Below are positions 46,974 to 57,812 of a DNA stretch of 64,000 bases, piece after piece. The position numbers and the translations under genes are program-made. The stretch spans positions 82,042,515 to 82,106,514 of the forward strand of contig NC_134456.1 in assembly GCF_047948215.1 (NCBI RefSeq), read 5' to 3'. The notes below the pieces were generated by a model. It was not told where the DNA came from, did not search any database, and was given only the letters and a program-made list of their open reading frames with translations. The stretch is from Lycorma delicatula. Its lineage: Eukaryota; Arthropoda; Insecta; Hemiptera; Fulgoridae. Numbering within the stretch: the first letter of the stretch is position 1; each line of letters starts with the position of its first letter.

Positions 46974-48298
46974 TACAGGGTTATCATAAAAGAATGGTGC
47001 AGTTTCAGTAATTCATAGGAAGATTGTAGGGAAATTTCTAGATGTTATATTAGTATCCCTGAAAGCCTCCAACCCAAAAGTTTGTTTATCAGCAGTTGTA
47101 ACCACAACGTCAGTTCTTGTATTGTTGTTGCGGTGAGTTTAGTGAGTTACTATGTTCTCGGATAAAGACAAAGCAAAGTGTGTTTTATTGATGGCTGAAT
47201 TAAAATCCGTAATTTTAGTTCAACGTGGGTTTCGACGTGAATTCGGAAGAGATCCACCACACAAAAATAACCAAACACGGTTCAAACAATTAGAAGAAAC
47301 TGGATCAGTTAAGAAACAGAAATCAACCGGCAGACCAAGTGTACCAGACGAAACGGTTGAACTAATTACACAATCAGCAATTAGAAGGCCTGGGAAATCC
47401 ATACCCCGTCAAAGCGTCGAATTAGATATTCCAAAATCAACAGTTCACAAAGTTTTACATAAAAAACTGAAATTACATGCTCATAAAATCCAAATACTGC
47501 AGGAATTGAAACCCGATGATGGTGTAAAACGTTACAATTTCGCTGTTGAAATGTTGGACAGAATAAGTGAAAATGAATCATTTTTAGATGATATAATTTT
47601 TACAGACGAAGCTACATTCCATGTGAATGGATGTGTTAACAGACACAATTCACGAATATGGAGCTCTGAAAACCCACACGCAATTATTGAGAAACAACAC
47701 GATTCGCCTAAAGTTAATGTTTGGTGTGGTGTGATGAAAAATCGTGTAATAGGGCCTTTCTTCTTTGCTGAAAAAACAATTAACGGAGTTGTGTATCTTG
47801 ACATGTAAACCGATTATTGCTTTCCTCAGCAGGATGAACTCGAAAACATTCATAGACTTTATTTACAACAAGATGGTGCTCTCCCCCGCACTTCAATGCA
47901 TTGGTCATGGACGCTTTGAACGAAATATTTGGAGATCGATGGATAGGCCGACTAGGACCCGTACTTTGGCCTCCAAGGAGTCCATACCTGACACCTTTTG
48001 ATTTTTTCTTGTGGGGGTACATCAAAAGTGTTGTTTATACACAAAAAATTTGCGACCTAAACCACTTAAAAAACAGGAGTAATGAAGCAATGACAACCAT
48101 TAAAGAAGAAATGTTAACTAATGTTTGGCAAGAAGTTAAGTATCGTTTGAACATTTGTTCAAATTATTGAAATTTATTAATTATGTAAAAAAATGTTTGA
48201 GATGACAAATTTGAAAAATAAAAACATAAACTGTAAGTAATTCTGTTTTAATTTAAACCATGTTCAAAACCGCACCATTCTTTTATGATAACCCTGTA
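46974..48298 (+). mobile_element. Full-length DD41D Tc1/mariner element with TIRs and TA duplication
   Basis: A 1321-bp element (46976-48296) is flanked by TA dinucleotides (46974-46975 and 48297-48298). Its terminal inverted repeats start CAGGGTTATCATAAAAGAAT and agree over 30 bp with a single mismatch (47000s A versus G at position 26). Inside is one transposase frame with a single in-frame stop and one 2-bp insertion. This is the best preserved mobile element in the window and the youngest of its superfamily here. It lies in WRAP73 intron 5, antisense to the host gene. Confidence 0.92.
47152..48170 (+). pseudogene. DD41D Tc1/mariner transposase with one stop and one 2-bp insertion
   Basis: The ATG at 47152 opens 218 codons. 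They contain an N-terminal helix-turn-helix (REFGRDPPHKNNQTRFKQLE, then SIPRQSVELDIPKSTVHKVL), GRP at GSVKKQKSTGRPSV, and the first catalytic block FTDEATFH near residue 150. Then come SSENPHA, VNVWCGVMKN and IGPFFF. A TAA at 47806-47808 ends it. The same frame continues to LQQDGA (second Asp, about 47869), where two extra bases (about 47880) shift it into the frame of 47901-48170 with ALNEIFGDRWIGRLGPVLWP, TPFDFFLWG (third Asp) and a stop at 48168. The second and third Asp are 41 residues apart. SPD of the usual SPDLTP reads SPY, a non-catalytic change. The transposase cuts and pastes elements at TA sites. Confidence 0.88.
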
Positions 48299-48337
48299 TT
48301 AAGTAAACAATAATCAAAAGTATGTAAATAAAACTAC

Positions 48338-48559
48338 CTTTCTCATTTGCATAATTGCTACTAAGCGACTACAAGGTGATAGAGCTGTTTGTCTTATTCC
48401 ATATTCCAACAGATTTGAGTCGAGTTTATGTTGTAATCTACCATCTAATGACCAAACTTGGAAATCAAGTTTTACTGCTGATTCTACTACATAAAAACTT
48501 GCTGAATCAAAGAACCAACCAATATAATTAATATCTTGCATATTTTCACAGGAGTATGT
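48338..48559 (-). CDS. WRAP73: WRAP73 coding exon 5
   Basis: Encodes residues 195-268: TYSCENMQDINYIGWFFDSA, FYVVESAVKLDFQVWSLDGR, then LLEYGIRQTALSPCSRLVAI. The YIGW...VWSLDGRL stretch matches the IEWAPNG...LLYSLDGRL region of WRAP73. Acceptor ATTTCAG, donor AAG|GTAGTT, phase 0 at both ends. Confidence 0.92.
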
Positions 48560-48837
48560 CTGAAATAGAATAAAATATATTTCTTCACATCATACTTTAA
48601 AATGAGTTGCAAAATAAACAAATATGATTTTTGTTTAGATTAAGCAATACATTTCAAAACTCTTAATAGAATTTAGGTTTTTTCTGAGTATGAGAAAATC
48701 CTTAAAACCTATTAAATTAGTAATCATTTTCTTTTGCAGTAGTCAATTCTTACAAATTCACAAAATGTATGATACAACTGTTATTCTTCCCCAAAAATTA
48801 TAAGAGATTGATTGGAACCAAAGTAGTTTTTTTTATT

Positions 48838-48995
48838 GTATGACCTTGGAAATGTTTATTTGCAGTTTTTTTTTAACAAGGAAGATGAGATAGTGAATTA
48901 ATTAAACAACAGATGAAAAATGCCAGACCCTTGTTAGGTACTGAACCTGAGGCTAAATGATCTACAAGCTAACATGCTTCTTTGGTCATTTGGTC
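48838..48995 (-). mobile_element. Degenerate tRNA-derived SINE
   Basis: The minus strand has a B-box-like AGGTTCAGTACC followed by GGTCTGGCATTTTTCATCTG, in the same order as the 4690-4812 copy, and ends in a poly-A-like run (poly-T at 48870-48879 on plus). The A-box region (GTAGTAGAGACC, about 49000) is weak. Related text occurs at 33130-33245. Confidence 0.4.
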
Positions 48996-48999
48996 TCTA

Positions 49000-50417
49000 C
49001 TACACCATTTGGTCAGCCACATTTGTTGGAAGTTGATTAGTAAAGTAATGGCTAAGGCAATTTAAGAATTGGGTTGCATTAATATCATCTAATTATGGGC
49101 CACAGACCTTCAATCAATGAAAAAATCTACGAAAGCTTTCCAGAGAATAAAATTTTTTTTTTGAATCGGATGATCAATATGTTTTATGTTTAATGAAATA
49201 CAAGGAATTAAAGGAAAGTGAAAATATTTAGGATGTCAAACTAAAGGGTAAAGAAAATAAGCGTAACATTGATAAAGTAATATTTAAAGATGGTAGGGAA
49301 AAAACAAAAAATTGAATAATAAGTAAAACTAGACTGGACCTGAACCATATAATGGAACAATTATTTATTAAGTTGATTCAGTAAAAGAAACGGATTAAGA
49401 GGAGGAAGTACAGTCCTAAAACACATCAAGAGATCCCAGTTCTGCAGTAGGTGGAAAGTAGAAAACAAAAAGGAAAATGAATTTACTTAAATTTTCAGAA
49501 GATGGAGCTGATGTCACTATCATATCAGGAAAACTCGGACCACTCCATTTAATATCTTGAACTTTTCATGTTAGAATGGAGCAAGAAGCATGATTCTACT
49601 TAAGATTGTTGTACTATCACAGTAAAAATTTCTCAGTTATTTCTACTATATTAAAATAACAAATACTTATAAAATTAAAAATTAATTTACAAATTATAAT
49701 TGTGTGTTCAGTTTAGTTGTAAATCAATACCAGTTAGGTATTTCTGAGTAAAAATTATATGAAACCATCAAAAAGCTTTCAATAATTCACCTGAAATGGC
49801 AGTAACAATAATTTTATATGGTGATAACTTTAAATCAAAATAAAGAAACCACACACATAGTATTTGGACCTTTTCATAATGATAAGGCTAGGGAATTGGT
49901 TACATGTAATGTGCAATATCAAACCCTGTAAGCCATTAAAATGTTCCTTTAAGTATTTTATTTACCCAAAAGTCTTTTGCGTAACATTTACTGCTATTAC
50001 CATTGTAAGTACCATTATTCTGAGAGCTGAATTTACTATTAATTTTTCAACTGTCATTGTTATGTAGAAATTTCAAATATTTTCACATCGAGTAGGCTCT
50101 GATAAAAAAAACCACAAAAGAATTATTTTTTATTAAATACCAAAGTAAATATTCTAGATTTTCTTCACATAGGCCTTTTGGTGTGCTTGAGAAGGTAGAA
50201 AGGTCCAAATGAAAAACAAAAACAACCCTACTACCTTCATTTTAGACAAGGTACATGAGTTCCATTGAAAAGACAGTTGTTCTTACAAGCAGTATTAAAA
50301 TGCACTGTGGTATATATTACCATAGTTCGCCTCACTATAGAACACAATGATCACACAACAAAGCATGTTTCACAGTCAAGAAATTAATATAAGAATGAGG
50401 GTGTGAATTTGTTATAC
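49000..50417 (-). other. WRAP73 intron 4, nothing recognised
   Basis: Intron 4 spans 48560-50417. Apart from the SINE fragment I see no gene, RNA or element protein. Confidence 0.5.
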
Positions 50418-50600
50418 CTTTAAACAGATGAAGTTTTCTGTTGAGTAAATCCTAATACTAGAGGGCAAAGTTCTTTGTGCAGCTATGTAGTATTCTTCAT
50501 CAGGACTAAACGAACACAATGGTTGTTTTAGTACATCTACTTTTATTCCATTAAATAAGTACTGATTTTTATTCATAATTTCAAAAATACCACTGTAAAA
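50418..50600 (-). CDS. WRAP73: WRAP73 coding exon 4
   Basis: Encodes residues 134-194: FYSGIFEIMNKNQYLFNGIK, VDVLKQPLCSFSPDEEYYIA, then RTLPSSIRIYSTENFICLK. CSFSPDEEYYIAAQR matches the ITFTRDGRYMALAERR blade. The acceptor TTTTTCCAG is chosen because the nearer TTTTACAG would put a stop in frame. Donor AAG|GTATAA, phase 0. Confidence 0.9.
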
Positions 50601-50940
50601 CTGGAAAAATTACATTAAAAGTTAATTTGTATTGTTTATAATGTACATACTTCTAGTATTAGTAAACTAACAAACTATCAACAATTATAAGTTCAGCACA
50701 TAAAGAACACTGTTCTTCACAGCATAGTATGTATTTGCTATGCTTCACAGAGAACTTAAACATCATCTTTTACATAATTACTGAGTTTAAGAATATATTG
50801 TACGCTAAAAAAAATTATTGATGTGTTTACTAGTAGTTCTATTACTTCAGTATTTTGTAACAATATTATACAAAGTAAAATTTATTGCACTTAATTTATT
50901 ACAATTACAGTATAAATTTTACCTTGCCAACCAGTTAAAA

Positions 50941-50948
<8 letters not shown>

Positions 50949-50972
<24 letters not shown>
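50949..50972. repeat. (AT)n microsatellite after poly-A
   Basis: A short AT dinucleotide run directly following a poly-A stretch, in WRAP73 intron 3. A reading frame across it is an artefact of the repeat. Confidence 0.9.
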
Positions 50973-50980
<8 letters not shown>

Positions 50981-51349
50981 ATTTTATAAAACACACACAC
51001 CACCAAACACAGTATAAAACCCTAAAAAAACTAATATCAATAATTGACTTTGGTGGAATCCTGCACCAGTTGGTACATAATTCTATAATTACATCAAAAG
51101 AGAATTAAAAACTTAAAAATTTAGAAAACATAACATTCTAACAACCATAACATTTGTAACAACACAACTACACTGCCATTTCTGGAATGATGTAAATTTA
51201 AAATGTTACACATCTATAGCCAAGTAGTTATGGTATGGTGCTTGCAGAGGGGAGTAGATGTACAACTGTAAGTAGAGGAAAAAGCACCATTGTTATCACA
51301 AATTTCCAAAATTTCTAAATTAATTTACAATCAATAATACTACATTTAC

Positions 51350-53010
51350 ATTGCAACAAATGGTCTGCCACATTACACACCTCTCGTTCTGTTTCTGTAA
51401 GCATTATAATGTTTCACAAACGTTTGTTTAAAAGATCTGTTAGTTTTACCTATATAAATCTTATTACATTTAATTTTATATATTCCCCTTAAATCCTCTC
51501 CATCATTTTTATTCCTTAATATTTTATGATATGGTTATTTGGTTTATATGCTTTTTTACATTTATTTTCATCATAAACATTAGTAATTTTTTTCCATTAT
51601 TTTATTTGTATAACTGTATTTTAAGAAAAAAAAGAAGGTATGGTATAATCTAACCAAACTTAACCTATGCTCGCTAACCTTGACTAGTGAGCATAGGTTA
51701 AGTTTGGTCAGATTATATTTATAATTTTATTTATTTATTTTCTTATTTCAATATAGCGTTTCAATGGTGCTATCTAAGAACTAAAGTTTGATTAAAACAT
51801 TGATTTAAACAATGATTGTATGGGCAGGAAAATAACCGATAAGTACCAAGGAAACTATTACTAATCTCTGTGTTGTTGCAACTTTGTAAAATTATAATGG
51901 TACTTTATACTGTGTTTTTTTATATACTTTTACACAATTTTATTATCAAAACCATTAAATATTGCTATTTTTTTTTTTACCTCATCTATTTCTTTTTTGA
52001 GTTAATTTTCATTGTTTTTTATATAATGTAATAGCTCTAAAATCAGGTTTTTTACATTTACATTTTGCATGTAAATTTTAAATTTTCATTACAATTATTA
52101 TGTTTATTTAAAATGATCAAATGTTCATTATTTATAACTGGATTATATATGAACAAAATATCATCTACATATCATATCCATATTGGTATTTGGTGTGTAC
52201 TCAATATATCATGAACTATAATACTTTTAAAAAATTGTAAAAAAATCACAGACGTAACTGCAGATATAGGTGAACTCATAGGTAAACCTGTTCGTGAATA
52301 ACATTCGTTCTCATATTCAAAATAATTTTGAAGATAATATTCCTTACATCAATGCATTAGTATACTTTGGAGTTTCCTTTAAATTATTTTTTACTATTTC
52401 TATTGTTTTATCAACTGGAATATTAGAGCACAAATTCATGATATCATAACTTACCACTTTAGTGTTAGAATTAGCTTTAATAGAATTTAATTTATTTATG
52501 AATTTTAGCTATAAAATATGTAGGTGCTGTTTTAAATTTTTATTAACGGTCTTACAGGATTATTTATTTTATGTAACTCTGGTAATCCAATAAGTTTTGA
52601 GAGTGATAGAACAAATAGATACAATCTTAAGTGATAACCTAATTTAACATCATAATTAAATATTGCTTTATATTTTGATATTAAATCCTTTATCATTTTT
52701 AAATATTTGTTTGTTGGGTTTTTATCACTTTTAAAATATTTTTCTTCAATATAATTATCCATAAGTTCTTTGTACTTATTTTTATGTATAACAATGGGTG
52801 TATTAATCTTGTCTGATTTGAACAATATTAGATCATTATCATTAAGCTTATTTTTTAGTTTGATAATCTCAAACTTTCATTATTATTTGTTTATTAAGTA
52901 TATTATGTTTTTTTTTTTTTTTTAATATTATGGCTAATTATATTTCTTATTGGATTCTTATTTAAAATATCCAATCTTTCAATAAATCTTTATTTTTTTG
53001 ATTGTGTTTG
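51350..53010 (-). mobile_element. Decayed Penelope-like retroelement with GIY-YIG domain
   Basis: The minus strand contains a Penelope-type reverse transcriptase. An open piece (52825-52532) has a FKSDKINTPIVIHKNKY block (DKS/VV region), a KNPTNKYLKMIKDLI linker and GLPELHKINNPVRPLIK (the LPKIHK...RPI signature). Further frame-broken pieces include YDIMNLCSNIPVDKTI (about 52440), an MGSPLSP-like remnant and a YVDD-like region (about 52160). At 51490-51395, GIYKIKCNKIYIGKTNRSFK matches the GIY-YIG endonuclease found C-terminal in Penelope elements. The gene order is therefore complete though decayed. Element ends were not defined. Confidence 0.78.
51644..51717. repeat. 74-bp hairpin, short form of the 20195 MITE
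   Basis: Arms of about 32 bp (51644-51675 and 51686-51717) carry TAACCAAACTTAACCTATGC in inverted orientation with two mismatches and a 10-base loop. The same outer motif bounds the 176-bp repeat at 20195-20370. It is inserted within the Penelope-like region. Confidence 0.85.
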
Positions 53011-53117
53011 GTGGTTTTTTTTTTTTTTAATTTAATTAGCACAGTGGTCAATATGGTGATGAATTATTTGAATTTTCAAAAAGTTATATATATATATAAT
53101 AATTATATGATTGTATA

Positions 53118-54340
53118 CACCGACCATCCATGCTGAATATTCTGAAAAACCTGGGCCTTCACCCTAAACTCGTAAACATGATAAAATTAACTTTAACCAA
53201 TACCCAGTCCAGAGTGAAATTCAGAGGTGAACTCTCTCAACCCTTCTACATAAAAACTGGATTGAGGCAAGGAGACGGCCTCTCACCACTCCTTTTTAAC
53301 TGCGCCCTCGAATTTGTCATGAGAAAATGGTATGAAATAAATCCCAAAAATATAAAAATGGGTACTAAGAAAAACTCCATCACACTAAATTGCCTAGGAT
53401 TTGCAGATGACCTCGCTCTTTTAGCAAATAATATTCAAGAAGCCAAAACGCAAATCATGACCCTTCAAAACCTAGCACAAAAGATAGGGCTTCATATCTC
53501 TTTCGAAAAAACTGAACTAATGGCCATAGATCCTCTGGTAATAGAGCACATTACGGTAAACAATCAGAAAATTAAAATAGTAAAACAATTTAAATATCTA
53601 GGGGAAATAATAACTTATAATTTAAATGAAAAAGTGACATGGCAAAACAGGACAAATAAAATGATTAAATCCCAAAAATTAACTTGGTCCACATATAACA
53701 AAAAATGCCTTTCTGCTAAAACAAAACTTAAACATTATAAAACTGTAGTACAGCCAGAAGTCACCTACGGAAGCGAGACCCTTTTCAAAATCACTCAGAA
53801 AAACCGAATTGAAAAAAATCTGAAAATAGAGAGGAGAATTGTCAGAACGTGTATCAATAAAAAAGACCAAAAGGAAGGCCAATGGTGGATTGTGCCAAAT
53901 GAGGTGGTGTATCGAGAAATAGAGCCTGTTACTGATATTATGCAGAAAAAAAGAATCTCTTTCTTTGGTCATCTTATAAGGACACCGGAAACAAGACTGT
54001 CAAGAAATATCATTGAAAAGCTCTGGTTCCAAAAGCTAGAAGTAGGATGGATCAAAGAAATTAGAGAAGATATGAAAGAATTGGGAATTTCCCTGACTGA
54101 CCTACAGAATAAAACTAGAAAAATTACAAAGCTAAAAGACAAAAGCATTAGATTTAAACAAAAGACAGACAAACGACAAAGTACAACGAAGAGGGTGTTT
54201 ACGGATGAAGAAAAGAAAGCAAGATCTGAACGGATGAAGAAATACTGGGCAGCTCGGAAGAGTAAAATAACATGCTTTTCTCAGAAAAGATCCAACTAAA
54301 ATTGACTTAAGTGGTCCCATGTTGGCCGTAAAACCATAAT
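53118..54340 (+). mobile_element. 5'-truncated RTE-like LINE with open reverse transcriptase
   Basis: The element starts abruptly within the reverse transcriptase, runs through a 389-codon open frame and ends with a short 3' UTR and an AATAAA-rich microsatellite-like tail (about 54340-54375), as is common for RTE-type elements. It is inserted next to and opposite to the Penelope-like element in WRAP73 intron 3. The open frame suggests recent insertion. Confidence 0.8.
53130..54299 (+). CDS. LINE reverse transcriptase, C-terminal 389 codons, open
   Basis: Reading begins mid-domain at MLNILKNLGLHPKLVNMIKL. Motifs in order: TGLRQGDGLSPLLFNCALEF (residues about 45-64), the active site GFADDLALLANN (FADD at residues 91-94) with both Asp, SFEKTELMA, KYLGEIIT, TYGSETLFKI, the connecting RRIVRTCI and ISFFGHLIRTPETRLSRNII. 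The YGSE...FFGHLIR series is typical of RTE-like C-termini. The last 30 residues (FTDEEKKARSERMKKYWAAR) are a basic tail resembling NUMOD-like DNA-binding motifs; that comparison is my inference. The endonuclease and first reverse transcriptase blocks are missing, so the protein cannot be complete. Confidence 0.8.
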   Translation: MLNILKNLGLHPKLVNMIKLTLTNTQSRVKFRGELSQPFYIKTGLRQGDGLSPLLFNCALEFVMRKWYEINPKNIKMGTKKNSITLNCLGFADDLALLANNIQEAKTQIMTLQNLAQKIGLHISFEKTELMAIDPLVIEHITVNNQKIKIVKQFKYLGEIITYNLNEKVTWQNRTNKMIKSQKLTWSTYNKKCLSAKTKLKHYKTVVQPEVTYGSETLFKITQKNRIEKNLKIERRIVRTCINKKDQKEGQWWIVPNEVVYREIEPVTDIMQKKRISFFGHLIRTPETRLSRNIIEKLWFQKLEVGWIKEIREDMKELGISLTDLQNKTRKITKLKDKSIRFKQKTDKRQSTTKRVFTDEEKKARSERMKKYWAARKSKITCFSQKRSN

Positions 54341-54344
54341 AAAT

Positions 54345-54776
54345 AAATATATAAATAATAATTATAATAACAATATATAAGAATTATGCAGTAAAAATAA
54401 TTATAGAAGGTGGGAATACTAACTTGCAAAAATATTACACATATATATTTAATATTTGCACTATATGTAAGTAAATTTTATGCAGTTCAAGTGTATTGGT
54501 CTTTGTCTACAAAAAGTTCAATAAAGATTCACTTTTCCATTCACCGCATTTCATTGATAGCTAAATGCTAGAAACATAGCTAGTTGTAGCAATATTGTAA
54601 GCTAATAATGAATGAATGGGAAAAACCTTTAATATGAATCATCAAAGTCAGTAAAAACCATTATCAAAATAATTGAAGAGTGAAGATAATTAAAATTAAT
54701 TCTATTTTTGTAATTTACTTAATCTGCTGACAAAAAATAGCAAGACTATTCTTCAGTATTTTACTGTAATACTTAC
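54345..54776 (-). other. WRAP73 intron 3, right end, nothing recognised
   Basis: AT-rich intron between the LINE tail and exon 3. Confidence 0.5.
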
Positions 54777-54977
54777 ACTAGCATTCCAAGTGAACCATAA
54801 GAATGTTGATTTTGGACTCCAAAATAATGATGAATATTCAATAGAGGTGAAGTCACTGTCTCCATCAACAGTCATCCAAAGTTTAAATTGAATTATGTCA
54901 AAAACAAGTACTCTTATTATGTTATTTTCATACAATGTACATGCCAATAACTCGCCATTAGGTGAAAAAACAATTTT
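54777..54977 (-). CDS. WRAP73: WRAP73 coding exon 3
   Basis: Encodes residues 67-133: KIVFSPNGELLACTLYENNI, VLVFDIIQFKLWMTVDGDSD, then LFWSPKSTFLWFTWNAS. The two half-blades match HIEWSADS...VQVWSL and CWSPDG in WRAP73. Acceptor TTTTTTTAG, donor AGT|GTAAGT, phase 0 at both ends. Confidence 0.9.
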
Positions 54978-55112
54978 CTAAAAAAATTTAATATTTTTAA
55001 ATTTACATAGACAAGACATTACAGATAGAAAGACATTAGAGAATAGTAATGAAGATAAATTTAAGAATTTTTGTGTAGACTAAGGCTTTTAATGGAGAAA
55101 TATAAAAGTAAA

Positions 55113-55727
55113 TAAAGTGGCACATGAAATAATCCAACATTTGCTTTGGTAATAATTGTTTAGGTTAATTATTATTAATGGATTTTATGTTGCCAGAAGA
55201 CAGCAGAGTTCATGAATATTAGTTTTTTCTCTTTCTGAGTGCGCTGTTTGTGTATCATTCCAAGATGGCTGACAAAGGAAGACTGACTGTTGAACAGTGC
55301 ATAACGACTGTTGTTTTTTAATGAAATGAAAAATGTGGTTGGTACTACTTACACAAAGATGGTTTCAAACTAGTGGTCACGCACATTTAAAACAATATGT
55401 AGACTTTGAAATTCGTGTGATTACTTTCTTTGGGAATTTCTAAGGGAAAAACTTTTCCCTAACAACCTCATACAGTGATGGAACTGTAAGTGCTGATCAT
55501 CAAGGCATGTGATGAGATAACCAAGGATATGTGTAGTTGAGTTATTAACAATATAAGAATTCATGTTGAAGTTGCTAGATGTGATTAGTGGTCATATTGA
55601 ACATGTAATAAGCAGAACATAATCTCCAGGTATATAGTAAACCCATTGTATTCTACCTTTCTGTAATGCAATTCAAATAAATATTTTTTAACTAAACCAA
55701 ATGGTTCATTTCATGTGCCACCCTGTA
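55113..55727 (+). mobile_element. Internally deleted Tc1/mariner element
   Basis: Ends are inverted copies: GTGGCACATGAAATAATCCA at about 55117 and, on the opposite strand, CAGGGTGGCACATGAAATGA ending at 55725, followed by TA. Inside, the ATG at 55265 starts MADKGRLTVEQC, a typical N-terminus of a Tc1/mariner subfamily, and the right side keeps a C-terminal VINNIR...GHIEHVI-like segment (about 55540-55610). The catalytic middle is deleted. It is non-autonomous and lies in WRAP73 intron 2. Confidence 0.75.
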
Positions 55728-55739
55728 TTTTGGTAATTT

Positions 55740-57299
55740 AGATTTTTCTAAAGATGAATTCATAGATCTGGAAGAGTAAAAATATGAATATATCTGGAAA
55801 AGTAAAGAAATTACTTTTTTATAAATAAATTAAAAAGTACACTGTAGACTATTAAATTTAATTTTATAGTTATAATAGTTATAATGTAGGATGTAGGGGG
55901 TATACCAAAATGAAACAACTAACACTAGACAGGGAATCTTGGAGAGCTGCATCAAACCAGTCAAATGACTGAAGAAAAAAAAAAAGTTATAATATGTAAA
56001 TCTAAATATTTTATATTTGTAAAATAAATTTTACTTCAGAAATTAAAATATTTAACTAAATAATCATATTTTTAGAATTTAACTCTGGCAATTATTTATA
56101 AGAACTTGGGAAATTTAAGTAGTATGGTTTCTAGACTATGCTCTCATGTATACATTAAAGTAAATGCATTATAAAAGTTCCCAAACTTCCTCTAAAAAAT
56201 GATATACTTGCTTTATATCTTCTTGAGTTAATGTCCTTGAAAATTTATAAGACAATTCCAGGGTTTCTGCATGCTTCCAAATCTGTGTAGAAATCTAAAA
56301 AGAAGGATCTGTAATCTCTCTGACTTTTTCCTACATCAAAATGTCATACCTTCAACTTACAATTATAACTGAAACAAGACAGTTTATAGACAATTTCATT
56401 ATTTTTTGGGAGTTTGAAACATGGTGCAATGTCAGTGTGAAAACAAATTGTTAATATAACGCAGCTTAGATGAACTGTTCTGCACGTCCTCTCCCAAACA
56501 CCTCTAAATTTTGTATGATTTGGATTTCGTTGTTTGATGAGGAGGAAATTCAGTATGCACTCCCTCCTTAACATAAAAAAAAACAATTAACTCTCTACCG
56601 CAGTCCTAATTTGGAATGTTTATTCAATATGCTGGGTGTTACAACCATAAATCCTTTTTTTTTTTTTTTATTACTGGTCACAATCCTGAAGATGAAACAT
56701 GCCACCATTAGTGGTTTCTTGAAAGTCCTGTAGCACGTAAAATTGGTGATCAGGTGATACTGGAAAAAAGTTTTCAGCAGTGTAATGCAAGTTCAGAATC
56801 ATCTGTGAATCGCTCGTATCATTTCATCACAAGCTCCATTGTTAACTCCATGAATTCAATGTTTTTTCTCTGTTTTTTTTTTAACCAATTTGACAACTTC
56901 TGTTTTTCTATTTTTGTTACTAACATACAAAGATTCTAGATAACTTTTGCCCTGATAATTTATTTTAACTTTGGGCAAGAAAAGAATTCGCAAAAAAAAT
57001 TAAGGTATAGAAAAAGAAGCATTCATTTAATTTTTCATTCAACTGCTTCAGTTTTTTTAGTGCAAACTGTTTTCAGTGAATGTTTTCTCTTAAATTTAAT
57101 TAAAATTAAAGTAATATAAAAGATTAATTAAGTAATATAAAATGATAATTAAAAAATAAAAAGAAATAATAAAAAAAAGATAATTATGTAATATAAAAAA
57201 TTAATCTGCTCTCCAAATACTTTAGCTAGATCTCACCAGTATGACTCAGTTGGTTTTTTATAAGGTATTGACAGAATATTGAAGCATTAAAGTAACCTA
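55740..57299 (-). other. WRAP73 intron 2, mostly unrecognised
   Basis: AT-rich DNA. Apart from the LINE tail at 55885-55990 no element or gene was recognised. Confidence 0.5.
55885..55990 (+). mobile_element. LINE 3' tail copy
   Basis: About 100 bp from GTAGGATGTAGGGGGTATACC to CAAATGACTGAAGA plus poly-A match 58210-58318 with only a few differences. The GAGAGCTGCATCAAACCAGTC core ending in a short poly-A is a familiar non-LTR retrotransposon 3' end in insects; the parent element is not in this window. Confidence 0.65.
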
Positions 57300-57588
57300 C
57301 AGGCTGACAACAATTTTTTTTTTTACTGTTCAGGTATTACTTCAGAGGATGAGTAAAGATAATATGTATGAGTGTAAATGAAGTGTAGTCTTGTACAGTC
57401 TCAGTTCGACCATTACCGAGATTTGTAGTTAACTGAAACCCAACCACCAAAGAACACTGGTATCCATGATCTAGTAATCAAATACGTATAAAAGTAACTG
57501 CCTTTAATAGGATTTGAACGACTTCCAAATCGGCTGATTTGGGAAGACACATTCACCACTAGACCAACCCATGGGTCAGGCTGACAAC
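57300..57588 (-). mobile_element. Complete tRNA-derived SINE with 12-bp target duplication
   Basis: A 265-bp insertion (57312-57576) is flanked by perfect CAGGCTGACAAC copies at 57300-57311 and 57577-57588. On the minus strand it starts with an A box (TGGTCTAGTGG, about 57556-57566), followed by CCAAATCAGCCGATTTGG and a B box (CGTTCAAATCC). It ends in poly-A (57313-57324 as poly-T). RNA polymerase III would transcribe such elements, and a LINE copies them. It lies in WRAP73 intron 2. Confidence 0.88.
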
Positions 57589-57652
57589 CTGCATAAATAT
57601 TATACACATTTAAATGACTAAGAACTGTTAAAATTTTCCATCATTTAATTAC

Positions 57653-57812
57653 CTTAATACTTAATCCACAGCAAAAACTATGCACTTTATCTAATGCTAT
57701 GTTATAAATTCCTATTGATTTATTACACCCAATACCAAGCAGTTTCCCATCACTGGTAATATCTACTACATAATTATGAACTGGAAGGCATGGTGATAAT
57801 AACAAACTGCAC
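57653..57812 (-). CDS. WRAP73: WRAP73 coding exon 2
   Basis: Encodes about residues 13-66: CSLLLSPCLPVHNYVVDITS, then DGKLLGIGCNKSIGIYNIAL and DKVHSFCCGLSIK, the first WD40 blade. Donor AAG|GTAATT. Two acceptors six bases apart both keep the frame: TTTAAAG (exon to 57812, giving Arg-Cys-Ser) and GGTGCAG (exon to 57806, giving a single Ser). The second has the better consensus, so the exon edge is uncertain by 6 bp. Confidence 0.85.

Noticed and set aside
47220..48025. Several minus-strand frames of 60-90 codons
   Set aside because: They are shadows of the plus-strand DD41D transposase.
50818..51108. 96-codon plus-strand frame
   Set aside because: It runs through a poly-A and (AT)n microsatellite, giving a Lys/Tyr/Ile repeat, and lies in a WRAP73 intron.
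53679..54320. Minus-strand frames rich in Phe, Ser and Leu
   Set aside because: Antisense shadows of the open RTE-like reverse transcriptase.
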